DNA of 64,000 bases, taken from assembly GCA_035610365.1 (NCBI GenBank), contig CM069433.1, forward strand, positions 189,046,760 through 189,110,759, in the 5' to 3' direction. A program made the position numbers and the translations under genes. Positions 11,324 through 22,696 of the stretch are shown in pieces. The stretch's first letter is position 1. Each line of letters starts with the position of its first letter. This stretch comes from Aquatica leii. Taxonomy: Eukaryota > Arthropoda > Insecta > Coleoptera > Lampyridae. The notes under the pieces were generated by a model. The model searched no databases. It saw only the letters and a program-made list of their open reading frames with translations, and had not been told where the DNA came from.

Positions 11324-11997
11324 TGAAATAGAAAGTATGATTTTAAATAACACGTTTTTTTTGCTAAATGAAAATTTGTACAGTGGTAATGTGCAAATTA
11401 ATGAAATTAATAATTAACCAACAAAATGCAACTGAATGCCAAACTATAACAAATTAAAATAAAAAGCAGTAGCGTAACATAGAAATTCAGTTTTTGAAGT
11501 CAAAGTCAATCAAAAAAATTTAATTTAGAATGTAGCTTATAATTTCAAAAATATGACAATCGGAATATGTATCATAATTAATAAAAAAACCATAAGAAAT
11601 ATTAAGATGTGAACAAAATTACTTTATTTATACAAAGAAATATAAAAGGTATTAAGACTTTGTGTCTTTTGTTTTTGTTTACTCAGTGACTGTGACTGTT
11701 CAGTTGAGTAGTCTCTTGCCAACCAGATCACGTTTTTATTAGGTCAGGTTTACGTTCCTACATCCTACATAACCGCAAGTCCCTTATTTTGTAATGAGTT
11801 TAAGTATGTGAAACTTCAACGTCAGCAATAAAATAATTCTTATATGCTAGTTTTCAGTTTGATTTAGTAGTTGTTAAATTTTAATTAAATTAAATGGCGT
11901 ACAAAACTGTAATTTGAGCAATAAAAACACAATAATTTAGTTATGATCTTTTCAACGAATAACAGTTTGATACAACCCATTCACGTTTAAAATTCCT
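11324..11997. mobile_element. 674 bp insertion in the LINE, probable retroposon of unknown family
   Basis: This segment splits the LINE between its RT part (left) and endonuclease part (right). It is bounded by exact 15-base direct repeats, so it inserted as a unit. Duplications that long and the A-rich end on the minus strand point to target-primed reverse transcription (a SINE or a 5'-truncated LINE). I see no coding frame, no TIR and no clear RNA polymerase III boxes. Base composition (AT-rich) differs sharply from the CT-rich plus strand of the host LINE. Confidence 0.6.
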
Positions 11998-12012
11998 TAC
12001 CCATACCGTTTT
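11998..12012. repeat. Target-site duplication, copy 2
   Basis: The second exact copy of the 15-base sequence TACCCATACCGTTTT; see 11309-11323. Confidence 0.75.
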
Positions 12013-12440
12013 CCTTATTCTCTCTCTTTATATCTTTTTATACCTTCTTTTGTCCACCTTTTTTCGTTATGTACTTTTCATCTTCTTCTCTCTCTTCTCT
12101 TTCTCTTCCTTCTATTGTCAATTACAGTAGTTGGTGGTATGACTCTACCCTTTCTGCTACTTTAAATGTCTTCACCTTTTCTCCAGCCTCTTCATTTGTC
12201 AATACAAAATCTATTATTGATTCTCCCCTTCCTCCTATGTACCTAAATTCCCCCATTTCTTCTTCTTCTCTGTTTCCATTCATTATTTCCCACCCTTTTT
12301 CGTTGCACATTTCCAGCAGTTTTTCTCCCTCTTTATTTATCACTTTGCCTTTTGTTTGTTTCTTTTCTGTCCCTTTCTTTTCTTGTATTCTCACCTCTTC
12401 CCTGATATATTTGATTAAATTATTCATATGATGACAGGTT
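12013..12440 (-). pseudogene. LINE endonuclease C-terminal part, minus strand
   Basis: The upstream half of the LINE at 9665-11308, separated by the 674 bp insertion. On the minus strand it reads KLLEMCNEKGWEIMNGN, GEFRYIGGRGESIIDFVLTN and FKVAERVESYHQLL, the last third of an AP-type endonuclease. The catalytic S-D-H motif is SYH here, so the Asp is lost to Tyr. LINE-like sequence fades near 12440, so this copy is 5'-truncated. Codon use is Lys/Glu-rich as in the RT half. Confidence 0.68.
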
Positions 12441-14240
12441 AACTTAATATAATTTTTGTGTTTCTTCCACAAGTGAAGCTTCTTATTTGTAATTATTTGA
12501 TTTTTTTTCAGTTTATCCAATTTTTAAATAAAATTAATTGAATGCATCGTGCTATAAAGATACCAGACTAACTCACTGATTACGTCTAATATAGTGATGT
12601 GACTTTTTTGTCAGTAGCAGAACCTAACGTTATTTGAGCTAACGAACTTTGTCGTTGGTTTATGAAATTCGTTTATTTTATTTTTCAGTAAAAAAGAACT
12701 ATATATTTTCCAAGTATTTTGACTATGCAATTGGATTAGCCATTAATTCCATAATTAAGTGTTTTTTTCTTTTGTTTGTTTATCAATGCAGTCGTTTATA
12801 CTTTATTCTGTAATACAATCTTGTCTTTTTTACTATTGAAATTATTTTGCTTTAGTCTTCGATTTTGTCAAGCGAGTTTTAAAACAATAAAACGTGTCTG
12901 TTTTATAAACAAAACACAGGTACTATAGTTTGGCACATTTTTATAATTACAGCATTACAATTACTTACAAAATTAATGTTTTACAAATTAAATTTTAATA
13001 TTAAAACTTAAATCAATAACACAAAATATCTACTGCTCAAAATTACAAAGAAAGATTAAATATTCAACAAATTAAGAATTAAACTGTAAATAATTAATAA
13101 ACAATCGTCTAAAAATACCTAAATAAAGTTCCATCTAAAAATAACTTGAAACTGATATAGCCTGCATAGAAACTTAAACTTTTCTCATTAAATGATAAAA
13201 ATAATGTTTAAAAGTTTATTTAAACAGCGACGTCTTTAATTTTAATAAATTGTTTGCTTTAAAATTAAAAAAACTAATTAAGCGCATGTTTTACAATTTA
13301 AGTAACTTATTTGTTTGTGTAATATTAACGCGGATTTTAAGAAATCCCTCGTGCATTTACAGCACTCTTTAACAAAGCGTACTCAAGTCTATTCAGCTTC
13401 AGTGTAAAAATTCCATTATAAATTTTGCTGGCGCTAATAAGACTAATAAAGGAGTACAACAACAAACATTCTACTACCAATAATATTTGAAATAATCTTA
13501 TAAACGCAGTAAAACAAAATTTTAATTTAATTAACAATATTTACACCTACATTGCTGCTTGAGGGAATAAATTCAATTTACACAGTACAAATTTTACAAG
13601 TAATTACCCAGTTAAGCTTTATGCTATAATACATTTTGCATCCGTTATTGCCTTGCTTTGATTACTATTGTTACGATTTAATTTCTTAAGCATAATATTT
13701 TTGAAATGTTAAATTTTTTAAATATTTTTTATTGCCAATTTTTATTTTTGTTGCATAGATTAAGAAAACTGAGATTTAATAGGCAAAGACAAAGTTTGTT
13801 CGCGCTAGTACTGTCAACGCAAATTTACGGTAAAAGTGATAAATTAATATACTTCAAGAAAATTAATTGAGGGCCACGTATTGAAGCAAGATCAAACGAA
13901 AATGTGATAAAGTTTGTAACACACGTTTAAACGAGCGCTTTTTATTATACAGTAGAGTTAATTAACATACTAGTCAAATTGTTTGACTAATATTATATTA
14001 AAGGAACGTTGTAACAAGTTAATTCTTTGTATTCTATTTCAATTAAATTTATAGAATATAACTTTATGTAATTCGAATACAATATTAACTAATATTTGCG
14101 GTTGCTTTACTATTTTATAGTTAATTGAGTTTCATACACTTTTAGTTCGTCTACAAATTGGTTAGTGTAAATTTACGTAATGTATGTAAATTAGATGTTA
14201 CATTTTCTGATATGCCCATATAACAAAATACATTACTTTT
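12441..14240. other. AT-rich stretch with no recognised gene
   Basis: About 1.8 kb of AT-rich sequence with only short frames such as 13337-13537 (-), which shows no motif. Nothing else is supported. Confidence 0.5.
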
Positions 14241-14503
14241 TAGTAAAATGAAAATTTCTACGGGTTGCAATCGTTCATTTTGGATAATTCCCGTGTTGTC
14301 GTTATAACGCAAACTGAACTTTTGTCACACGTCGCAGTGAACATCTTCAGCTTCATTCCGGAACAAACTGATTGATTACGCCGTAAAGCCTCGCTTTATA
14401 GACCAGTTAAAACTAGTTTCCAAATCTCAACTCGGTTAATATCAAAACGACTTTTAATTATTTCAATGGATTCCCTAATTTTTCGCTGACAAAAACTAGA
14501 AAC
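14241..14503 (-). mobile_element. Penelope-like element, 3' end, cut off by the BEL/Pao insertion
   Basis: On the minus strand, from the insertion point, this continues the GIY-YIG reading at 21081-21538: the joint reads through in the same sense to CQRKIRESIEIIKS and NR, a segment shared by PLE C-termini, then WKLV and a stop near 14395. The 3' untranslated part down to about 14241 matches the 3' part of the second copy at 24380-24520 (for example TTCCGG and the CACTGCGA segment). It is direct evidence that the BEL/Pao element split one PLE. Confidence 0.72.
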
Positions 14504-14768
14504 TCTATTATTAAATGTAATGTATTAGGCAACCAACATGACTTCGTCTTGCATTGCTCCTGAAAATGCGCGGTGTGAAAGAAAATGCATTCGCTAAAAA
14601 ACTGTAACAGCAGCAGCATGTGTGAGATCAGAATGTGAGCCCGCCATATTTGCATTATACAAACATCTTCAACAATAAATGTTTATTGAATGGTATTGTG
14701 AATGTTGATTTCAAAGAGACGACCAAATATCATATACAGTCCATTATTATCAAGATTTAATCAAAACA
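14504..14768 (+). repeat. 5' LTR of the BEL/Pao element
   Basis: 265 bases, aligned by eye with the 245-base 3' LTR. Shared blocks include TATTAGGCAACCAAC, CTTCGTCTTGCATTGC, AAAATGCGCGGTGTGAAA and ACAAACATCTTCAACAATAA. It retains about 15 extra bases (ATGCATTCGCTA region) absent from the 3' LTR. Confidence 0.88.
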
Positions 14769-16003
14769 ATGTGTAATAAAAAATATAAAAAACAAATGCA
14801 ATAAAAACAATAATAAACGTTCAAACTATAAAAATATATTTATCGAAAGCAAAAATACTTATTTTACCACGGCAGCAGTCGAACACAGACCTCTGGGTGT
14901 GAGTCTGAATAAAAGTAAAATACACAGGCGTGAATTCCTTTAATTTATTTGCAACTATAACATAATACACTAACTATTTACAGTAAAGAAAAATGAACAT
15001 TATTTGAATTAAAACAATATATGGATTAAAACAATATTTGGAATAAAATGTTTGGGTTAAAACAATATTTGGGCGCTAACCACCTTTAAATTGGTGATAA
15101 ATGAAAAGCATAAAATTCTATAACTAAATATTAATCGATATCAATTCAAAAGTAATAAACGTTTAATTTGTTACGGAGTATGTATTCCGAAAAGTTTTTG
15201 AAAACTCACCATATATGATATTACGTTATCTGATATCTTCTATTTTTAGCACATTCTTGGTTGAGTTGATAAGATTCTTGCATATTATAACCAATCAAAC
15301 GAATGTAGATTGAAAGCACAAATGCAGACATAAAACCAAAATATAAATCCAATGAATAAAAATCCAGTAAATAAAAGAAAAGACCCAGTAAATAAAAAAA
15401 CCTAAATATAAATAATTAGAATGGTTTTTAATTGACATGAAGTACTTACGTTGCTTTAGATGCAACGGCCTTAAAATTAATTCCTTTGCCTAATTGTATT
15501 GCGTAACATTGCGAAATCACTAAAAATGTTAAATTCAATAGAAAATTATATTGGAACAAAGATAAACTTACCAGCAATTAGTTGGAATGAATAAAAATGA
15601 TTTTGTATGCGTTTTTACGCCATAATTAAGAAAATTGTCTTCCTTGCACCACTCACGTGAAAGACCAAAAATGGCTCAAACGAAAGTGCGAGCTTAAAAT
15701 CAATTACACGGGTCGATGCGTAAAATAACGCAACGTTGCCAAACTAAATAAATTTACGTGCAATATTAGTTGCAGAAAATAAACGAATGCAAAATTGAAT
15801 TTTAAATGTAATGAACTCTAAAGGGACGTTACGATTGGTCGATCGCAGCCACATGAAGAAAATTGCAAGGTTGCACAAGAGTTGGCTTTGTTTGGGAACA
15901 AAGATCAATTCTCAAACAAACAGCATAGCATATAAGTAAGAAATTCAATTTTATTTCCTATTTATTATTCTTACTCCCTTTTTTGATTACATTCATTCAT
16001 ACA
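14769..16003 (+). other. Leader between 5' LTR and gag
   Basis: 1.2 kb of AT-rich non-coding sequence, long for a BEL/Pao leader. I see no convincing primer-binding site directly after the LTR. A unit of about 20 bases (ATTAAAACAATATTTGG) repeats roughly four times at 14995-15070. A secondary insertion or a deletion at the LTR edge is possible. Confidence 0.45.
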
Positions 16004-16920
16004 ATGGATCCCTTAACTGTAAAAAGAGGTAATATTAAACGTAAACTTACACTGTTTACTAAATTTGTCAATTCAGTGAAACAGTTACTAGATTCAAATG
16101 CTGAAATTGCACCACACAAACCCAAAGAATTTTCTGACATTCAAACTCAAATCGATTTGATTGTTGGAGAAACCAGTTTTGATATAGATGACTTTGAAGA
16201 ATCATATTATGAAGTACGTGCTTGAACCATGAGGTTACTACATACTTTAAATTCCTTACGCAGATCTCAATCGTCTGAGAGCCTGGCAACAGAGTTAAAT
16301 AAAAGTGTTACTTCGGTGAATTCAAATAAATCCACAGAAAAGCTTTATAAAACTACCTACTCTTTCAATTCCTAAATATGACGGAGGAAGTGAGAATTGG
16401 TTAGAATTTCGTGATTTATTTCTTTCCCTAATACACGAAAATGAAAATATTACCACGATACAAAAGTATCACTATTTAAAATCATCTCTTCAAGGAGATG
16501 CTGCTCATGTAATAAAATCCATTGAATTTGCTTCCGATTTGTATGAAGCTGCATGGAATTCGTTATGTGAACGGTACAATAACAACCGCATGTTAGTTCA
16601 TAATCATATTAAAGCTATACTGTCGTCCGAGTCAATCACTAAAGGAATCATACAAAAAACTACGTCATGTTCATGATGATTTATACAAACATATGAACGC
16701 TCTAAAGTCGCTAGCGTTCAAGAACACACTTTTTGAATCGATCTTCATTCATTTCAGCTCACAAATTCTTGATTTTCACACGGCTCGCGAGTGGGAAACT
16801 CATAAAGCAAACTCCGGTACTGAATTACCCACTTGAATGAATTTTGTAAGTTTATAAAATCAAAGGCTGATCTGGTTGAGACGTTAGAGTCTAAGCAGCC
16901 TGAGCCTCACTCAGATAAGC
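16004..16920 (+). pseudogene. BEL/Pao gag (DUF1759 type)
   Basis: Structural protein of the retrotransposon particle. The ATG at 16004 begins MDPLTVKRGNIKRKLTLF, the usual N-terminus of this gag family, and runs open to a stop at 16223. In the next frames come KLPTLSIPKYDGG (distorted), NWLEFRDLFLSLIHEN, KYHYLKSSLQGDAAHVIKSI and WNSLCERYNN, the hallmark DUF1759 block (about 16370-16590). The reading continues through HVHDDLYKHMNALKSL (shifted) to TAREWETH and EFCKFIKSKADLVETLE near 16900. The CCHC zinc knuckle expected between gag and protease is absent: the reading passes from KADLVETLESKQPE to the protease region within about 60 codons, so an internal deletion is likely. Confidence 0.82.
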
Positions 16921-17400
16921 CCAGACAAATTAAGGCATATTTCAAACAGAGTTCAAGTATTGTTTCCAACTGCGCGCGTATGTGTTTTGATTCTGATGGT
17001 AATGTTTATGAGTTTAGAGCGCTGCTCAACTCTGGAACACAGTCTAGTTTTGTAACTTCTAGTCTTTGCAAAAAGTTGAAGCTTCCTACTCAGCCCACTA
17101 ACATTACTGTTATGGGTATAAGTGAAATATCTTCAAATGTCAGCCGTCGTTGCAATATTAAAATGAGTTCTTTATTTTCTAAATTTAATATAGATTTATT
17201 ATGCTTGGTAGTTGACAAAATAACAAATGATATTCCTGGAGTCCTTGTTCAACGGGATAATATAGTTATTCCCGACAATATTAATCTAGCGGATCTTGAT
17301 TTTTATAAACCAGGTCAAATAGACATTATGATAGGAGCTCCTGTTTTTTTGGGATTTGTTGTACATTGGACAAATTCGTCTTGGTGTTGATCTTCCAATT
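16921..17400 (+). pseudogene. BEL/Pao aspartic protease (DUF1758 type)
   Basis: The protease that matures the polyprotein, in one open frame with the end of gag (16833-17390). The active-site block reads RALLNSGTQSSFVTSSLCKK; the family usually has L-L-D-S-G, so the catalytic Asp is Asn here (AAC at 17028-17030). The downstream segment DLDFYKPGQIDIMIGA is the second conserved block of this family. The frame shifts near 17390, where the usual QTxLGWIVSG continuation appears in another frame (RLGWIVSGN). The loss of the Asp alone would inactivate it. Confidence 0.82.
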
Positions 17401-17639
17401 TTGCATAAGACACGGTTAGGATGGATAGTCTCTGGAAATACTCTTATTATGCATGATCGACCTATCTATCAATTGTTATTTTACTGAGACAACAGATGTG
17501 CAGTCTCAATTGCCACGTTTTTTGGAAAATCGAGCAATTTCCATTTAATAAATCTCTCACTATAGAAGAGAACTCATGCGAAATTTACTTTCAACAAACT
17601 ACTAAGAGAACTAGGAAAGATTCGTAGTCTCGATTCCGT

Positions 17640-19255
17640 TCAAGCAACCCATTTCGTTGCTTGAAGACTCTCGTCACGTCGCAGAACAACGTCTTATCTC
17701 GCTCGAAAAACGGTTTCGAGCTGATGAGGAATTTAGGTTATTTTACACTAAATTCATGAAAACCTGTATCGAATTGGAACATATGTCAATAGCTAAACCT
17801 GATTCTGACAAATTATCTTTTTTCTTACCCCATCATAGAATTTTAAAGAAAGAGAGTGTTAGCACTAAACTTGGAGTGGTGTTCAACGGCTCATCGCCTT
17901 CGAGTACTGACCATTCATTGAATTCTCTTCAGATGACTGGGCCAATCTTGCAAAAAGATCTAATTTCCATTCTTCTTCGTTTTCGTAATTTCCGCTGATA
18001 TTGAGATGATGTACAGACAAGTGTTAGTGGATTCCAAGCAACGAAATTTACAAAAAAATCTATGGCGAGATAATGAACGTGATCCTATTTAGGCGTATCA
18101 TCTTCATACGGTTACTTATGGCACCACTTTCGCATCATTTTTGACCATACGTTCTTTATTTCAATTGAGTATAGAATCATCATTTCCGGAATTGTCGATA
18201 GTAATAAAACAAGAGTTTTATGTTGATGACGTTCTCACTGGAGCAAAAACGTTAAAAGAAGCATTAAAAAATCTTTTATTTTCTGGAGGTTTTAATTTAA
18301 AAAAGTAGATGTCAAATGATCTTTCGGTTTTGAGTGAAATTGATTCTTCAGATATTCATTTACATGCACTAGAAATAGGGTGTAAAAAACATACAAAAAC
18401 CCTGGGACTAATATAGTCATTTTCACTTGATAAATTCCTATTTTCTATAGCTCCTATTGCTAATTCTACAATAACGAAACGTGTTAATCTGTCAGAGATG
18501 GCTCAAATATTTGATCTATTTGGTTTGATCAGTCCATGCACCATTGTAGCAAAAATGATTCTCCAGGAATTATGGAGAGCAAAAATATCGTGGGATGAAA
18601 CAGTACCCCCTGAGTTGCACAAACGATGGTCATCGTTTCGCAAAGAATTGTCATCTCTCAACAGTTTAAAGGTTCCGCATCTTATCTTGATCGCAAACCC
18701 TATTGACCCACAGCTGCATGACTTTTGTGATGCTACTACGCTGGGATATGGCGGTTGCATTTATCTTCGGAGCTCAGATAAATTAGGACACGTTGCTGTT
18801 CATATTTTAATTTCAAAGGCTAAAGTTGCCCCTATTAAGAAAACAACAATTCCGCGTTTAGAATTGTCTGGAGCAACAATCTTGGCTAGGTTAATAATCC
18901 ACTGCTACAGACTCCTAAATATTCAAATATCTTAAATGTTTTGTTGGACCGATTCTACTATTGTTTTAGATTGGGTAAAAACCAACGCTGCTATTCTCCA
19001 ACCATTTGTTTGTAACCGAGTGGTAAAGATACAGGGACTGACTGAAAATTGTCAATGGTCATACGTTCCCACAAACTCAAACCCTGCAGACTTGTTTTCT
19101 AGAGGAGTTACGCCTTCCAATTTAATTATCTCCGATGTTTGGTGGGAAGGTCCAAAATGGTTGCACGAAAGGCCAAATCTTTGGCCTAAGTCTAAAATTA
19201 ATTGTAGCCTACTGCCGGAAGTAAAAAGGCTAACTTTACTACCAACACAGTTTTG
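17640..19255 (+). pseudogene. BEL/Pao reverse transcriptase and RNase H
   Basis: RT copies the RNA genome and RNase H removes it. The frame at 17657-17998 has EDSRHVAEQRLISLEKRF, YFLPHH-like FFLPHHRILKKES and KLGVVFNGSSPSS, the fingers region, with NSLQMTGPILQKDLISILLR. After a frameshift come ADIEMMYRQVLV (motif A) and the catalytic YVDD at 18219-18230 (EFYVDDVLTGA). Stops occur near 18090, 18306 and 18414. The frame 18498-18935 carries FDLFGLISPCTIVAKMILQE and HDFCDATTLGYGGCIYLR, the RNase H start. The next frame, 18936-19256, has FCWTDSTIVLDWVK and YVPTNSNPADLFSRG, the RNase H end. Order and motifs are fully typical of BEL/Pao pol. Confidence 0.87.
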
Positions 19256-19329
19256 ATCTCTTTTGAGAAACACTCAAACCTCACTTTGCTAGAGCGTTCA
19301 TTGTCCTATTGTATACGCTTTACACGAAA

Positions 19330-20660
19330 TAGTTGATCTTTCTATGAAAAACGCACCTTCGGAAGTCTTACTATAGATGAAATCAATGCGACTCACTTCT
19401 ACCTAATTAAACAGGCACAACAGAAGTCGTTTTCTGAGGAACTCAAGCTGTTGTCAAGCAATCAACATGTAAAGATGTGTGCCCGCATAGTTTGCTTAAA
19501 TCCATTTCTAGATGATCATGGCATTATAATAGTTGGCGGTCGTTTAGCCAATTCGCAATACTCGGTTGAAAGGATAGATCCCATTCTTCTGTCAGGCAAA
19601 CACAGGTTATTACATCTCATTATGACCAGAGAGCATGTCAGGCTGCTGCATTCTGGTACGCAGACTCTTCTCTTTTCTGTTAGAAGTAAGTATTGGAGAA
19701 CTGCGGGAAGAAGCTTAGCTAATAAGATTACACGACACTGCATAACATGTTTTAAGGTATCTACTAAAACTGTGGAACCGCTTATGGGCATTTTGCCTTC
19801 TTCCCGAGTAAACCCATCTTTCATACTGTGGGTGTAGACTACGCAGGCCCTATATTAATAAAAGACCGACCACTAAAGCAATGCATTTGGAACTGGTAAC
19901 TCAATTGTCAACTAAATGTTTTATTTTAGTTTTAAGAAGGTTTACGTCACGTCGTGGTAAACCGCAAATTATATACTCAGATAACGGTAAGAACTTTGTT
20001 GGGGCAAATCGTAAAATCCGCGAATTACTCAAATTTTTAAAAGACAATGATGAAACGTTATCGCGAGCGGGTACTAGTAAAGGAATACTTTGGAAACTTA
20101 TACCGGTTAACTCTCCACATTTTGGAGGTTTATGGGAGGCAGCCGTAAAGTCTGCCAAGTTGCATCTCAAGCGCATTGCTGGTAATCCACGTTTAACGTT
20201 TGAACAAATGACGACTTTGCTTACGCAAGTAGAATCCGTTCTTAAGTCTCGTCCTGTTACCTCAATGTCTTCCGACCCTACCGATTTTTTTCTTCTCACT
20301 CCTAGACATTTTCTTGTGGGAAGAACATTAACTTGAGTACCATCACCTGATGTTACAACGATTCCTGAATCAAGACTTTCTCTATACCAACTTATTCAAA
20401 AATTACATCAGCATTTTTGGTCTCGTTGGAGCAAGGATTATATATCTCACTTACAAGAGCCTTCTAAATAGAGTTGGATAAACCACCATTACGGGAAGGA
20501 CAACTTGTTCTTATCAAAAATGATAATTTACCCCCTCTTTGTTAGAAACTTGGACGTGTGCTACAGCTTCATTCAGGCAACGATGGAGTGGTACGAGTGG
20601 TTACGGTCAACACTTCTCATCGAACAGTAAAACGCGCAGTGGTTAAAGTGTCCCGTTGCC
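19330..20660 (+). pseudogene. BEL/Pao integrase
   Basis: The integrase inserts the cDNA into the genome. The zinc-binding (HHCC) region lies at 19451-19837, with LNPFLDDHGIIIVGGRLANS, H-x3-H in the LLH region and ITRHCITCFKV. The core follows a frameshift (GVDYAGPI near 19828, first Asp). The frame 19881-20336 has KAMHLELVTQLST, YSDNGKNFVGANRKI (second Asp) and NSPHFGGLWEAAVKSAKLHL with the catalytic Glu. FLLTPRHFLVG ends the block, with a stop at 20334-20336. C-terminal remnants (LYQLIQKLHQHFWSRW) continue to about 20660. Domain order is complete but frames are broken. It is followed by the polypurine tract and 3' LTR. Confidence 0.87.
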
Positions 20661-20835
20661 ATATAAAGGTGATAAGTGATTTGTTTTCTCTGTTGCTCAT
20701 TTGATTGTCTTCCTTTGTATTATTTGTCGATTATTTGTTAAGACTATTTTTAATGTTTATTTAGTTTATATTGAGGTAGTAGATTTCTGTTGTTTTTGTT
20801 GAAAGCCCTTTGTGCATTCAAGGTGGGGGCTATTA

Positions 20836-21080
20836 TGTATTATTAAATGTATTAGGCAACCAACATTACTTCGTCTTGCATTGCTTCTGAAAATGCGCGG
20901 TGTGAAAAAAAAACTGTAACAGCAGCAACATGTGTTAGATCAGAACGTGAGACCGCCATATTTTTATTATACAAACATCTTCAACAATAAATTTTTATTT
21001 ACGGGTATTGTGAATGTTGATTTCAAAGAGACGACCAAATATCATACACAGTCCATTATTAACAAGATTTAATCAAAACA
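20836..21080 (+). repeat. 3' LTR of the BEL/Pao element
   Basis: Starts directly after the purine tract and six further bases, with TGTATTATTAAATG, and ends AAAACA, followed by the duplication GAAAC at 21081-21085. It carries AATAAATTTTTATT as a possible polyadenylation region. Compare with 14504-14768. Confidence 0.88.
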
Positions 21081-21790
21081 GAAACATTCGCCAAAATTTT
21101 AATGTTTTCAAACATGATTTGATCACCCGTTTCTAGCACGTATTCCGCCACCGCTGACTTCCAAAATTGTTTAAGACCACTACACCTTTAATGCTCCTTA
21201 ATACGAATTCTCACGTTTCTATACGTTTCTCCTATGTATCTACGACCACAAGAGCAAGAAATGCTATAAATGCCGTCAGATTGAAAAGGAATAACGTCTT
21301 TAATCGGATTTAAGAGTTGGCTCAATTTAGGAAGAGTAGAAAACCGAGGTACAGTGTTTTGTTTAGTTTTCTTATGCGGTCCGTAATACCTTTGACATAC
21401 GGTAGATAAGGGATACACTGGTTGAAACATAGATTCTACTGTTACTCTTGGTTTGACACACGTAAACTTTGCAATAGATGGTTTAATACTTTTTCTATTG
21501 TAATAGTTTGCGACTAACACCTTGATTGGATGATTCAACTTTTTTTTAAGATTTTACGGTTCATTTAAGGAAACCGCTTTGCACACTAAAAAATTCACTA
21601 CTAATAATTTCTGCGAAAGGCGACAACAGGACAAACAATTTAAATATCTAGCTGCATGGGTAGGTTTAAATAAACTGAATGTGATAATGAAACATTGTTA
21701 CCACTGGGGGTGGAAATACAGAATTTGCCAGCCAACTCGTCGTGAGAGCGTGGATAAATAAAATATTTTTTGGGCGCCAGGTTCAAGAAC
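21081..21790 (-). pseudogene. Penelope-like element: RT C-terminus and GIY-YIG endonuclease
   Basis: PLEs encode an RT joined to a GIY-YIG endonuclease. On the minus strand a degraded RT C-terminus appears first (LKPTHAARYLNCLS near 21650, in shifted frames). An open frame follows at 21538-21188 with NHPIKVLVANYYN, CQRYYGPHKKTK and then GIYSISCSCGRRYIGETYRN, the GIY and YIG motifs of the nuclease. The end of the domain (FWKSAVAEYVLETGDQIMF, KILANVS) reaches 21081, the insertion point of the BEL/Pao element, and continues at 14503. The 5' part of the RT is missing. One of four PLE fragments in this window. Confidence 0.82.
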
Positions 21791-22696
21791 AGCTAATAGG
21801 ACTTACTGCGATAAAAGTTGACAAGCTTTGACTAACCAACAAAACCGACATGACCAGCAGATAATAACAATCAAAGAGAAGAAAACAACAAAAAATTAAG
21901 ATACTGTAATAAATTTAAACAAAACATACATTTACAATCTTTGAATGGGACAAGGGAACAGTAAAGCACTAGTGCAAAAACTTTAAAAGTAGGATAACAT
22001 ATTACATAAATAAGTAAATTCAAAAAAAGTAATAATTATAATGAATAACTAGTGCATAATAAATATTTAAAAAAATTACTATAAAGCGCGAAAGAGGTAG
22101 TATTAGATAAACGTGCACAAAAAATATAACCGAATAGAATAAGAAACCGCGGTAAAGGTTGGCGCAAGCGAGCGCTCGTTTCACGGACCTCGACATAAAA
22201 ATAAGAAATTCACATAAAAAAAATGTAAACGACTTACTTCTTTGCTTCTTACAAAATTAACTATGCTAAACTCAAAAAATAGAATTTGAAATCAGTAATT
22301 ACTTAAAAAGTCAAAACTCGCAATCCTTATTCGATAATGTTTAATAGATAAATATTTAAATAAAACAGTTTATGTAGACTTGAAGTCACGAACAAAAATT
22401 ACACAAAGAACAACCGTAACACCTGTCTTTTTTAGTAATCTCAAGTATGTGTATAGCAATAAATAGGATTAAACTTCACACCTTGAGTTGCTAAGTAAAT
22501 CTATTATTGCAAAGATGGTGAATGATCTGGCGATACTAATGCTCCCAAACTTAGTTAGATGATTTAGCGATACTAGTAGCCGCAAGCTGTTGATGAACCA
22601 AAGGTAAAGGAAGTATATTCGACGGACCGCAACAACAATTTGTTTAAATCCGCTTCAAATGGGAAACCTTCTGGATAACTAACACGATACTGAGTT
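21791..22696. other. Stretch with no recognised gene
   Basis: AT-rich, no persuasive frame or repeat boundary. GGGCGCCAGGTTCAAGAAC at 21773-21791 borders the PLE fragment but has no assignable role. Confidence 0.45.

Larger units (their letters stand above)
14504..21080 (+). mobile_element. BEL/Pao LTR retrotransposon, LTR-bounded, nested in a PLE
   Basis: A 6.6 kb element with two LTRs (14504-14768 and 20836-21080) and 5-base TSDs GAAAC at 14499-14503 and 21081-21085. The 3' LTR begins TGTATTATTAAATG and ends AATCAAAACA (TG...CA); the 5' LTR starts TC instead of TG. A polypurine tract (AGGTGGGGG, 20821-20829) precedes the 3' LTR. Internal order is gag, protease, RT, RNase H and integrase on one strand, the BEL/Pao order. 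All genes carry stops and frameshifts. LTR divergence (substitutions plus a roughly 20-base net length difference) indicates an old insertion. Confidence 0.9.

Noticed and set aside
21765-21800. GGCGCCAGGTTCAAGAAC considered as a tRNA-like or primer-binding site
   Set aside because: No LTR adjoins it on the correct side and no cloverleaf can be drawn around it.
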